Assembly: GCA_027074135.1 (NCBI GenBank)
Contig: JALTDM010000288.1
Coordinates: 1 to 17,682 of the forward strand
Length of the DNA: 17,682 bases
Direction of reading: 5' to 3'
DNA from: Bacteroidales bacterium
GTDB lineage: Bacteria; Bacteroidota; Bacteroidia; Bacteroidales; JALTDM01
The position numbers were made by a program, and so were the translations under genes. Under the pieces are notes generated by a model, which had not been told where the DNA came from, did no database searches, and saw nothing but the letters and a program-made list of their open reading frames with translations. This document shows positions 1-8,144 of this stretch, piece after piece. Every line of letters begins with the position of its first letter. Within the stretch, counting starts at the first letter, position 1.

Positions 1-3000
1 GTAAACCACCCGTTGTATCCGGTTATTTTTTTCAGTTTGTCTTTACCCGGTCCCGAATTGTAATATTCGTATGTTATATCCCCTTCGGGCAAGTGTTCGG
101 TTATTATTCTGCCGTATTGGTCGTATTCGTTATGTTGTTGGTGGTTATTGGCATTTGTTTGTAAAATCAGATTACCTTTGAGGTCGTATTCATAACGGGT
201 TTGTCCTGCATCGGGGTCGTCAAGGAGAGTATTATTTCCCAGCGAATCATATTGCATATAAGTTTGGATACCGTTAGCGGTTATTTGTACGGGACTTCCG
301 GCGGAGTTGTACACAAAGTGCAAAGTGTTTCCTTCGGGGAATATTGAATTTTTCAATTTCCCGTTGGCGTAATATTCTTTTGTATATGTTAATCCGGCGG
401 GATCGGTTACGGTTACCGTATTTCCGTAATATGAATATTGCGAAACATTTCCGTTTATATCAATGCTTTTTACTCTTCCGTCGTAATAATATTGATAAGT
501 TGATGTTATATGCATTTGATTACCGTTGCCATGTGTTTCGGTTTCATTGATTTTTCCGTTATCATAGTAAGAATATGTTTTGTGTAAATTAAAATCGGAT
601 ACATTAACAGGTTGCCCGGTAATTTTGTATTTGGTGGATACATAATCTACAACTTCACCGGATGATGTAGTGGTGGTGCTCACGGTAATCTTTCCGCTCC
701 CATCCATTGAACGGGTAATTTCCTTTTTCAATCCCGTAGGATAAACGGTTTGTTTTGGGGCAAGGAATTCATCATAGGAATATGAAGTTGTGTTACCTAT
801 AAAATCGGTTTCGGAAGTAAGCACTCCTTTGGCTTGATTGTATTCATAAGTTGTTTGATTTCCAAACACATCGGTATATCGGGTAATAAACCGTCCTTTG
901 GTGTCGTAGTTAAATGTTTCGGTAAGTGTTGTACCGTCGTCGTATATTGTTTTTTTCTTTTTGAAATTGCCGTAAGCATCATAGTCGGAAAATAGAACCG
1001 TTGTATTTGTTTTAAGATTTTTTACCGATACGGTATGACCGTGATTATCATAAGAAAATTGCTTGGAGAATGAATAAGATTCTTGTCCGGGAGTTGTGAA
1101 TGTTTGAGTGGTTTTTACAGGGTAGGATGGTATTCCGTATCCGGTGGGGTCATCGTATTCAAAAGTTGTTTCCGTTATATCCCCATCGTTTAGTACCGTT
1201 CGGGTTTGTATTATGTTGCCATAGTCGTCAAATGTATTGTTGGTAGTGGAAGTTACACCGGTAAGCAGGTTTTGGGATATGTTTTTTTGCGGCAATATTT
1301 TGTAGCAAGACGAATCCGGTTCATACAAAAATGTGTAATAGTTTATTGATTTCAAAAGTTCTTGATTGTTGTAAATGTTTATTACCTTTGAATCTTTCGG
1401 AAGCATGATGTGTTTGTCCGGAATAAAACTGTTGTGCACAACAGTTTTGCGGTGTAAATAATCCGATGTTTTTTCCACGGCAAAAAATCCGAGCGGTTGT
1501 TTTCTTTCCCTGTCAAACTTCAAAGCATAATAAAAATACGAGTCGGTATTCATGCCCCCGTTCGGATTAGAAAATGCGTGAGATTTTACCACGCGCACCG
1601 GATATGTAAACTTTGAATTTATTTCGGGATACTGGTAATCAGCGTTTGAATACACTTGCGGGTTGGCAGTTGTGGTATATTCAAATTCGTCCTTGTATCC
1701 CCGTCCGTTTATTATTTTGTGAACGAGGAAAGGGTAACAAAAAGGATGCTCTGTTTTAAATACATAGTTTCCTACCCACAATTCTTGTTTTAAATCACCG
1801 TCAAAATCCGAAACTAAAGTGTTTATTTCTTCAGACCAATCTATTGCCGGATTAAAAATTGTATCTGCAAAATAAAATTCTTTCCCGTTGGAAATATATA
1901 TATCCGTTTCTATGCCCTGCGACAAATATCCTATTCCCCCTACAATATTACTAATAAGTTTTTGTTGTATTTTGTACAATATAATTATATCACTCTTGTC
2001 ATCCCCGTTCAAATTTACCGGAATTAAAGTGGGAGGTAATTTTTTCATGTAAATATCACCGGTACCAGATGGATTATTTGATTGTGCGGCATCATAATAA
2101 TAGTAATTTGTAGAGTGCATGTCAAAACTTTTTCCTGCCACAAAAGTATTTTGTTTAAGATAATAAACCGTGGCTAAAGAATCGCTATTTTCCACCACTA
2201 AATCCGTTCTTGCGTCTCCGTTGAAGTCTCCGATTGCAATAATCCTTGGAAATTCGTTTCCCCAACTTAGATACGAATAAGAAACAAAATTGCTATTATG
2301 AATCATTGTTGTATAAAAAAACTGTTCATTATCTATCGTAAAATCCAATCTAAAAATTTTTGTTCTCCCCGGGGATAGATTTGCTGGGTGATTAACAACA
2401 TTGTAAGCACCATCTTGCGTGTTATCCAGAGGAACGGGATTTTTGTACAACACCATAAAATCGCTCTTGCCGTCACCGTTAAAATCCCTTACAAGAATAT
2501 CCCTGTCTTCCTGGTATGCTTCTATTAGAGGAGTATTTTTATACCCACTAAACCTGTAAGGAACATCTTCTTCATTGTAAATTTTAACGGGGAAGAACAG
2601 TATCATGCGATATTCGTTAACCGCATTCTGTCCGCTGCTGTTTATATTGTTGAGGATTAAAAAAATATCCAAAATTCCGTCACCGTCAAAATCTCCTACT
2701 TTAACACTGTTATTCTTTGATTCCCAGACATTATAAACATAATTACCACTCACAAAATGAGGTAACACATACGATTTTTCCAATACCGGTTGATTGTTGT
2801 CATTAATACCCCAAAAATCCAAAGAATAAAGTAATGTATCGTCTCCGTGCGGTGTCAAGTGAAACAATACTATTTCGTCTTTACCGTCACCGTCAAAATC
2901 GGAACTTCTGAAAAAATTATTATTGTTATAGATGTTATTTTTGTAAGAATAAACCGGAGCAGTAGTTAGATTGGGATCAAAAGTTTTTTCAATTGTATTT

Positions 3001-4256
3001 CCGTTATTCCCGTCAATGATTATTTTAATTTTTTTAATTCTAATATTCGAGCCAATTAATTCCCTTTGAAAAGTAATTACATCCGTTTTTCCGTCACCGT
3101 TAAAATCCCCCGTTGTGCTGAAATCGTATAAATCCAATTGCTTGGAAGTGTAACTTAAATTATTTTTGTCATAATATTCTATCCGAGTTGGATTTTTCTT
3201 TTTACCGTTCAAACCTTCTTCCCACACTTCGTAAAGTTTTGAATACAAACCGTCATAAATATATTTCAACGAATATTTTCTTATCAACTGCCCGGAAGAA
3301 TACATTTCAACCTTGTCCAACAAAAAATCGGCGTGTTTTTCCTTTCCGGACGGGTACAAAATGTTTTTGTCCTGACGATGTTTGTAAAAGAATTTAATTT
3401 TGTTGTATGGTTCACTACCCGCTGCACTATTCCCCGTATAACTTATTTCGGTAAGCAAACATTCCCCGTTTACCGTCGTATATTTGTATTTTATGTAATT
3501 GCCGTCGGCGTCTTTTATTTCCGAAATATAATATGCCATTGTAACATTACCCAATACAAGTTTGCTTCCGTTATCCTTACCGTAATAATATGTTTTACCG
3601 TCTTTTGTTTTTACGGTAAAATACCCGTTTGTAAATCTTATTTTCTCAAAATTGTGATTTTCATAAAGATATGTATTGTTTCCGGTTGTAATCAATCTTT
3701 TTCCGTCAAGATAAAAAACATTAGCACTAAGATTGGCATATTCACCGTCATAAAATTTATTTTTGGGTCCTATGGTTATAGCGGAAATTCCGCCCAAATT
3801 CCATCCGTAACCTGCTATTCCGTTGCCGGAAGCACTATTGTAAACCAATTGAACGGCAGGTTGCATACTACGTGTACCCGCCGGAACAAACAAAGGAATA
3901 ATGTACCGGGCATCACCCGGCTGTCCTACACTTGCCACTCCCGATACAGCACCGGGGTATAACGAAGTATTTATTTCGTAATCGTCAACACTATTGGCAC
4001 TACTGATATCAACATAATTTATATCACCTCCGGGTATGTATTCTATTCTGGCAACAAGTTCTCCGTCTTGATGAGCGTCGAACGAATACCCCGGCAAAAA
4101 ACTGACTTGAGTGGCAGAAACATATTCGCGTGACAAATGGGAAGAATCTTGCGTAACCGTTAAATTTCCGTCACTATATACAAGTGTGGATGGCTGAGAC
4201 AATAAGCCATTGGTATGTAGAAACAATATAACTATTGTTATTGCTATTTTCTTCAT
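1..4256 (-). CDS. SpvB/FG-GAP/YD-repeat (RHS-like) secreted giant protein, C-terminus outside window
   Basis: An uninterrupted reading frame of 1418 codons starts at ATG 4256 and runs off the left edge, so the C-terminus is missing. A Sec signal peptide (MKKIAITIVILFLHTNGLLSQ) is followed by an SpvB-like region at about residues 105-160 (PLFVPAGTRSMQP, then NGIAGYGWNLGGISAI). Seven FG-GAP/VCBS-type units of the form DF(N/D)GDGK(T/S)D lie near residues 387, 455, 523, 593, 679, 749 and 817. From about residue 1000 to the edge there are YD-type repeats (FDDYGNIIQTR, NYDTKGRFITRY, QYDSLGNN, EYDLKGNL, EYDQYGRI). This order is typical of large secreted Bacteroidota RHS/TcdB-like proteins, in which YD repeats form a shell around a variable C-terminal domain. 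It is the last visible gene of the minus-strand cluster, 3 bases after the preceding lipoprotein gene. Whether it ends in an RHS core, a toxin or a sorting domain cannot be seen. The family call is firm; the function (toxin, adhesin or carbohydrate binder) is open. Confidence 0.9.
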   Translation of the reverse strand, partial: MKKIAITIVILFLHTNGLLSQPSTLVYSDGNLTVTQDSSHLSREYVSATQVSFLPGYSFDAHQDGELVARIEYIPGGDINYVDISSANSVDDYEINTSLYPGAVSGVASVGQPGDARYIIPLFVPAGTRSMQPAVQLVYNSASGNGIAGYGWNLGGISAITIGPKNKFYDGEYANLSANVFYLDGKRLITTGNNTYLYENHNFEKIRFTNGYFTVKTKDGKTYYYGKDNGSKLVLGNVTMAYYISEIKDADGNYIKYKYTTVNGECLLTEISYTGNSAAGSEPYNKIKFFYKHRQDKNILYPSGKEKHADFLLDKVEMYSSGQLIRKYSLKYIYDGLYSKLYEVWEEGLNGKKKNPTRIEYYDKNNLSYTSKQLDLYDFSTTGDFNGDGKTDVITFQRELIGSNIRIKKIKIIIDGNNGNTIEKTFDPNLTTAPVYSYKNNIYNNNNFFRSSDFDGDGKDEIVLFHLTPHGDDTLLYSLDFWGINDNNQPVLEKSYVLPHFVSGNYVYNVWESKNNSVKVGDFDGDGILDIFLILNNINSSGQNAVNEYRMILFFPVKIYNEEDVPYRFSGYKNTPLIEAYQEDRDILVRDFNGDGKSDFMVLYKNPVPLDNTQDGAYNVVNHPANLSPGRTKIFRLDFTIDNEQFFYTTMIHNSNFVSYSYLSWGNEFPRIIAIGDFNGDARTDLVVENSDSLATVYYLKQNTFVAGKSFDMHSTNYYYYDAAQSNNPSGTGDIYMKKLPPTLIPVNLNGDDKSDIIILYKIQQKLISNIVGGIGYLSQGIETDIYISNGKEFYFADTIFNPAIDWSEEINTLVSDFDGDLKQELWVGNYVFKTEHPFCYPFLVHKIINGRGYKDEFEYTTTANPQVYSNADYQYPEINSKFTYPVRVVKSHAFSNPNGGMNTDSYFYYALKFDRERKQPLGFFAVEKTSDYLHRKTVVHNSFIPDKHIMLPKDSKVINIYNNQELLKSINYYTFLYEPDSSCYKILPQKNISQNLLTGVTSTTNNTFDDYGNIIQTRTVLNDGDITETTFEYDDPTGYGIPSYPVKTTQTFTTPGQESYSFSKQFSYDNHGHTVSVKNLKTNTTVLFSDYDAYGNFKKKKTIYDDGTTLTETFNYDTKGRFITRYTDVFGNQTTYEYNQAKGVLTSETDFIGNTTSYSYDEFLAPKQTVYPTGLKKEITRSMDGSGKITVSTTTTSSGEVVDYVSTKYKITGQPVNVSDFNLHKTYSYYDNGKINETETHGNGNQMHITSTYQYYYDGRVKSIDINGNVSQYSYYGNTVTVTDPAGLTYTKEYYANGKLKNSIFPEGNTLHFVYNSAGSPVQITANGIQTYMQYDSLGNNTLLDDPDAGQTRYEYDLKGNLILQTNANNHQQHNEYDQYGRIITEHLPEGDITYEYYNSGPGKDKLKKITGYNGWF

Positions 4257-4259
4257 AAC

Positions 4260-5030
4260 TTACTGGTTTTCATCCGGTCTGACCAATGTTATTTTTATTG
4301 AAACAGTACGAGATAAAGTAGAATGTACCCTATAATGCGGGTAATACACATCACTTTCTCTTTCTTTTAGAAATTTATCTTCAAAAAATTTAATTTTCAC
4401 TTCCTTATAACTTAATTTGGTCACGGTACCCGAAAACAGTCCGGCTTCCAATACAGTTTTCTTTTTATCTGCCCATTGCCATTTTCCGGTTTCGGTTATG
4501 GTGTACCAGTGCGGTTGCATTTCTACCGTTTCGTACTGCATTGTATCTATATTGTCTTCATAATTAAGAAAATTGTTATAAGGATCACCGTAAAAATCTT
4601 TCCGGTACGGTGTTGTCCTGTTCCATTGAACCGTAAGATTGTTGTTTTCGTCAAAACATACATAAATATCACAGTCGGAAAATGTTCTAAAAAACTTTAC
4701 CGTATCGATATAATCAATAAGGTATGCTTTATTATTTTCGTACTTCCAGTATTTTTTGTACTCGTAAACCCTTTTACCTTTTGAAATTGTTGTTAAAATA
4801 TCTACTTTATAAAAAGCAGTACCCGCATCATAATCATAATCGTCTACATATTTATCTACTTCCGTATAAACGGTATCAATGATCATTTCTTCCACTTTCC
4901 ACCAACCCTTTAATCTTTGGTTACGACTGCGGAAACTTAAAAACGGATCTTCTTCGCCCCTTTTACAAGATATTGAAAATACAGTGTATATCAACACCGT
5001 TATTATTACAAGAAACTTGCTTGCTTTCAT
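4260..5030 (-). CDS. Putative surface lipoprotein with lipocalin-like WKVEEM motif
   Basis: This is a 256-residue protein with a hydrophobic N-terminus ending in FSISC, so Cys22 is the likely lipidated residue. It is followed by KRGEED, a charged acidic stretch resembling the lipoprotein surface-export signal of Bacteroidota. After a short linker comes GWWKVEEM (residues 42-49), resembling the first strand of lipocalin-like domains. The rest is rich in aromatic residues and short beta-type segments, with a later TGKWQW element. The layout matches the upstream neighbour (5035-5919), which has GKWKVQEM at almost the same residue positions, so the two look like diverged paralogues. The gene starts 4 bases after that neighbour and is followed 3 bases later by the giant YD-repeat gene. 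A partner or accessory role for the giant protein is inferred from position only. No catalytic motif is recognised. Confidence 0.8.
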   Translation of the reverse strand: MKASKFLVIITVLIYTVFSISCKRGEEDPFLSFRSRNQRLKGWWKVEEMIIDTVYTEVDKYVDDYDYDAGTAFYKVDILTTISKGKRVYEYKKYWKYENNKAYLIDYIDTVKFFRTFSDCDIYVCFDENNNLTVQWNRTTPYRKDFYGDPYNNFLNYEDNIDTMQYETVEMQPHWYTITETGKWQWADKKKTVLEAGLFSGTVTKLSYKEVKIKFFEDKFLKERESDVYYPHYRVHSTLSRTVSIKITLVRPDENQ

Positions 5031-5034
5031 GATT

Positions 5035-5919
5035 TTATTGTTTTTGCATTTTGAAATACGATTTTATTTTTTGCCACGAATAAGGACCTTCGTAATGTTT
5101 CAAGTAAACATCACATACTCCGTAATCTTGCTGACACCTAACAATATGAGTGTCGGCATACAAAAAGACTTGTTGTCCAGAATCAGTCCACCAATAATTG
5201 TATTCCGGTATCCAATCCGTGTAATACTCGTATTCCTGTTTTACAAGTTCGTTGCCGGATATATCATAAGTTCCCGTGAGAATTCCCCCTTCAATTTGAA
5301 TAAATTCTTTGTTAATAATACTCCAAACACCGTCGGCGTACACAACCGTATCCGGTATGTAGTGGCTTAGCAGAGTGGAATCTTCATAAACTACCCAATC
5401 GGCGTCATTACAGTAATAATGTTCACGATGCAGGGTGTCTTTGTAATAATAGTAAGCGTTGCCTTTTTTTATACCTGTCAGTGTCCATGTGTGATTACTC
5501 TTGAACTCAACATAAAACTCCACAGGTACGGCATAAGAGATTTTTCTTGCATAAGTTTCCATAGAAGTTCCAAACATACTATCGTTTTCAATTGTATCGC
5601 CCCACACATAATGTAATACCGAATCGGAAAAAGAATATGTGCCGTGTTTTATGAGATAAAAAGAAGGAAGATCCAAACCGTAAGAAGAAAACAAATACAC
5701 ATCATTTGTGTCGCTTGTGTCTTTGGGATATGCTAGCCAAAGATACTTGTAAAACATCTCCTGAAAACTATCCACTTTCATTTCTTGCACTTTCCATTTG
5801 CCTGTTATAAGTGCTTCAAATTCTTGATATTCCGTGATATCATCCGGCTTTTCGGTGTATTTGTTACACCCCGAAAATATTGCCCCGCCAACTATCAACA
5901 AATACAATAATTTTCTCAT
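5035..5919 (-). CDS. Putative lipoprotein with lipocalin-like GKWKVQEM motif
   Basis: This is a 294-residue protein. The signal peptide ends in IFSGC with Cys18 as the lipidation site, followed by NKYTEKPDD. GKWKVQEM at residues 40-47 resembles the opening strand of lipocalin-like domains in Bacteroidota. The remainder is rich in tyrosine and tryptophan (YYYYKDT, YNYWWTD), suggesting an exposed beta-rich fold. The ATG overlaps the TGA stop of the preceding gene (5916-6356) in a 4-base ATGA, which argues for translational coupling and fixes the start. It is probably a paralogue of the next gene (4260-5030), which has the same lipid anchor, spacing and W-K-V-x-E-M motif. No enzymatic motif is visible. 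It could be a surface-exposed binding or anchoring subunit for the YD-repeat protein, which is inference from operon structure. Confidence 0.8.
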   Translation of the reverse strand: MRKLLYLLIVGGAIFSGCNKYTEKPDDITEYQEFEALITGKWKVQEMKVDSFQEMFYKYLWLAYPKDTSDTNDVYLFSSYGLDLPSFYLIKHGTYSFSDSVLHYVWGDTIENDSMFGTSMETYARKISYAVPVEFYVEFKSNHTWTLTGIKKGNAYYYYKDTLHREHYYCNDADWVVYEDSTLLSHYIPDTVVYADGVWSIINKEFIQIEGGILTGTYDISGNELVKQEYEYYTDWIPEYNYWWTDSGQQVFLYADTHIVRCQQDYGVCDVYLKHYEGPYSWQKIKSYFKMQKQ

Positions 5920-6356
5920 TGCTTCACTATTTTATAGTTTTTTAATGTCCTATCGTTACGAATTATTTTCAAATAGTAAATTCCGCTTGCAAAATTTTCA
6001 AAACTCACACTGTTTTCACCTTTGTTTAATTGTCCTTTGTTAAGTTGTTTGCCATTATTGTTAAATACCGAAAAAAACACATTTCCACATTTTCCGTTCA
6101 GTTTTACATGTAAGACTGACAGTACAGGGTTTGGATAAATATCAACGGACAAATTTTCGCTCAAAACATTGTGAAGCGTGTCTTGTTCATTGCTTGTAAA
6201 TTGTGACGAAGCGTAGTTTACGGGTAAATATATTATTTCCCTTTCTATCCTGTTGCCGGCGGCATCATAATAATATTCCACCTCGTAGGTTTGCGAATAT
6301 AAAGTTATCGCCGGGAAAAAAAATGCAATAAAAAATAAAATACTATTGGTTTTCAT
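5916..6356 (-). CDS. Small T9SS-sorted protein with a single YD-type motif
   Basis: This is a 146-residue secreted protein. Residues 1-21 form a signal peptide (ending TLYSQ). Residues 28-39 read YYYDAAGNRIER, a canonical YD/RHS motif of the kind normally found near the C-terminal end of RHS shells. From about residue 70 there is a type A T9SS C-terminal sorting domain: VDIYPNP (71-77), a middle strand with FNNNGKQL, ASGIYYLKI (123-131) and the terminal KNYKIVKQ. Such domains direct export through the type IX system and attachment to the cell surface. Residues 104-113 are an imperfect internal duplication (QLNKG twice). Its stop overlaps the next gene's start (ATGA), and its start overlaps the end of the upstream gene by 14 bases. 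Between signal and sorting domain there are only about 45 residues, too few for a usual cargo domain. It could be a detached tip of an ancestral YD protein or a small surface adaptor. Confidence 0.88.
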   Translation of the reverse strand: MKTNSILFFIAFFFPAITLYSQTYEVEYYYDAAGNRIEREIIYLPVNYASSQFTSNEQDTLHNVLSENLSVDIYPNPVLSVLHVKLNGKCGNVFFSVFNNNGKQLNKGQLNKGENSVSFENFASGIYYLKIIRNDRTLKNYKIVKQ

Positions 6357-8007
6357 ATTTTTTCAACTTTTCTTCCAATGCTTTGTATTTTGATTCCAAA
6401 TCTTTATACTTTTCATTCAGTTGAATTATGTATAAAGTCATTTCTTCGGTTTTCTTAATCAATGCTTTTGTCATCTCTCCCACATCCAATCCGTTTTTTA
6501 CAACGTCTTCCTCAGTTGGCACCTCCGGCAAATGTTTGTTTTTAAATACAAAGTTCCTTAGCGAATCTAACGAAATTAATTTATAATCAGACTCAAATAC
6601 ATAATCGGGCCAACAATCTAACTTTACATCCAATCTTTCGGCAACAATATTGCCTTTTACCGAAAGCATATACCCCCCTACAGGTTGCGTTCCTATCCCT
6701 ACTCTTCCATCACCGTAAATCACAAACTTATCACCACTACCGTTGTTTACTGCAAAGGCCTTGACATTAGGATTGGTAGTTCGTGTTAAGAAAGCATAAG
6801 AATATGAATTTGCCCCGTTTTTGTCGGCTAAAAAAACTGATGTCCGGCTGCTTTTTATTTCCCCGTTTGGGGTTATTGTAAGTGGTGTTTTATCCTTGAT
6901 CTCAAAGTTGATATTACCTTGTTCTTGAAGATTTAAAATCGCATTGTAATTTCTCAATTCAAGCTTAAGCCCGTCTTCTTCACCTTTACCGGTGCGTTTG
7001 TTTGTCAATTGCAACGATGCGTAAGCGTACTGCGTAAGCGAGCTGGTACTTCCACCTATCGTAACAGGTGAATGAACCAAAGCATTTTCGTCTATACTTA
7101 TCTGATTATCATAATAGTTGTCGTCATAAATTTGTAAATTTGCAACGGGTGTATCAGTACCTATACCTACAAAACCCTGATTGTAGTAAACATTATCTCC
7201 GTTCTTTTGCCAATAATTCAAAGAAGTCAGAGGAATCTGCGAGTTATTGCCGGACAGCATGAGCATACCGTTGCTTACGGTAAGGGTTTGCAACTCATTG
7301 GTCGGGTCGCTGTCTGCATCATTTACATCTATGGTTACCGTATTTCCGTTTGATATCGTTAGTTCATTACCATTGGTAACGCTTAATGTTTGGTTGTCGG
7401 TATTGTCAAGATATTGTGACAAATCAACGCTGCTACCTCCTGTAACAGACAATACATTGTTGTTCAGTGACAATTGAAGCAAATGCCAGGAGGCAAAGCC
7501 GTTATTGTCGGATATCAAAACTTTGTTTTGACCTTGTGTGCCATCTTGAAGCATAAAACTCCCGTTTACATGCAGGGTAGCAGAAGGAGACATTGTGCCT
7601 ATACCAACATTACCCAACGAAGTGATAATCATTCTCGGTATATTATTTGTCAGCAATTTTATGTAACTGTTTTCTTGTTGGTTTATTACAAAGCCTATGC
7701 CTGTCTGTTCGTCAAGACCTATTTTTACACCGTCGAAATAATCCGAACCGGTGTTTAGAATATGAAGAAATTGGATGTACACATTATTACTGTCTTTTGT
7801 AATAAGATTTAACATGCTACCGTGGTAGCCTGTGTTTGAACCTACCCCCAGCGATAAAGGTTTGTAGTGATATATCCATCCGTCATATATTGTGGAGCTT
7901 ACTCCCATTGGAGATTGAGAAAATGAATATTTACCGGCAAAAGCTAAAATCAGAACAAATAAAATTATTGCCTTGATGCTTGATGCTTGATGCTTGATGC
8001 TTATCAT
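6343..8007 (-). CDS. Surface protein with VGIGT repeats and S74/tail-fibre-like C-terminal module
   Basis: This is a 554-residue protein. Residues 1-31 are a long signal peptide whose n-region (SIKHQASSIKA) is encoded by a heptanucleotide tandem repeat. Three VGIGT motifs sit near residues 134, 280 and 436, each followed by a short (L/A)x(V/I) strand. This is the pattern of beta-rich fibre proteins in Bacteroidota annotated as tail-fibre domain proteins. A segment at about 180-260 has repeated LSV-NG-LTISNG strands. The C-terminal module (residues 466-554) starts WPDYVF, includes NKHLPEVPTEEDV and GLDVGEMTKALI, and ends in a predicted coiled coil (about 505-554), resembling the intramolecular-chaperone (peptidase S74-like) ends of trimeric fibres. 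I do not see the classical autocleavage signature, so cleavage is not claimed. As first gene of the cluster it may be a surface fibre or scaffold. Despite the fibre resemblance nothing nearby suggests a prophage. Confidence 0.82.
   Translation of the reverse strand: MISIKHQASSIKAIILFVLILAFAGKYSFSQSPMGVSSTIYDGWIYHYKPLSLGVGSNTGYHGSMLNLITKDSNNVYIQFLHILNTGSDYFDGVKIGLDEQTGIGFVINQQENSYIKLLTNNIPRMIITSLGNVGIGTMSPSATLHVNGSFMLQDGTQGQNKVLISDNNGFASWHLLQLSLNNNVLSVTGGSSVDLSQYLDNTDNQTLSVTNGNELTISNGNTVTIDVNDADSDPTNELQTLTVSNGMLMLSGNNSQIPLTSLNYWQKNGDNVYYNQGFVGIGTDTPVANLQIYDDNYYDNQISIDENALVHSPVTIGGSTSSLTQYAYASLQLTNKRTGKGEEDGLKLELRNYNAILNLQEQGNINFEIKDKTPLTITPNGEIKSSRTSVFLADKNGANSYSYAFLTRTTNPNVKAFAVNNGSGDKFVIYGDGRVGIGTQPVGGYMLSVKGNIVAERLDVKLDCWPDYVFESDYKLISLDSLRNFVFKNKHLPEVPTEEDVVKNGLDVGEMTKALIKKTEEMTLYIIQLNEKYKDLESKYKALEEKLKKYENQ
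7972..8002 (-). repeat. Heptanucleotide tandem repeat at the 5' end of the fibre-like gene
   Basis: On the plus strand CTTGATG occurs four times without a break (7972-7999), plus a partial CTT. On the coding strand this is CATCAAG, beginning just 2 codons after the ATG at 8005-8007. It encodes the n-region of the signal peptide. Because 7 is not a multiple of 3, gain or loss of one unit would shift the frame of the whole 554-codon gene, while a change of three units would only add or remove seven residues. Confidence 0.9.
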
Positions 8008-8025
8008 AAAGTCTAATTTTTAATG

Positions 8026-8033
8026 CAAATTTC
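8026..8033 (-). promoter_or_regulatory. Weak candidate -7 box of the five-gene surface cluster
   Basis: On the minus strand these bases read GAAATTTG, one mismatch from the Bacteroidota -7 consensus TAnnTTTG. It lies 18 bases upstream of the ATG, similar to the better boxes in this window. The leader between box and start (AAGTCT...ATGCAAATTT on the plus strand) resembles the leader of the outer-membrane protein gene at 14800-14830. No clear -33 element was found. Confidence 0.3.
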
Positions 8034-8054
8034 GGAAATTTTTTTTAATTGAAA

Positions 8055-8072
8055 AAAACTTTTCGAAGTTTT
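8055..8072. other. AT-rich hairpin with TTCG loop upstream of the surface cluster
   Basis: AAAACTT (8055-8061) and AAGTTTT (8066-8072) are perfect inverted repeats around TTCG. It is too AT-rich to be a convincing terminator. It lies between the palindrome cluster and the weak promoter, so it could be a regulator site or a remnant of the repeats. Confidence 0.3.
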
Positions 8073-8144
8073 CTACCTAAAGAAAGTTGGAATATATTTA
8101 ACCCAAATTACGCATTAGAAAATTAAATCGTGCTTAAATTTCTG

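Noticed and set aside
3333..3962. Plus-strand reading frame of 209 codons
   Set aside because: It lies antisense to the YD-repeat gene, has no recognisable motif, and has the Phe/Val/Ile-rich composition of a shadow frame.
4260..5919. Immunity proteins for a polymorphic toxin
   Set aside because: Both are lipoproteins encoded upstream of the giant, while immunity genes normally follow the toxin's 3' end, which lies outside the window. This cannot be supported here.
6343..8007. Prophage tail-fibre gene
   Set aside because: It has a Sec signal peptide and exported, non-phage neighbours. The VGIGT and WPDYVF modules are common in Bacteroidota surface proteins.
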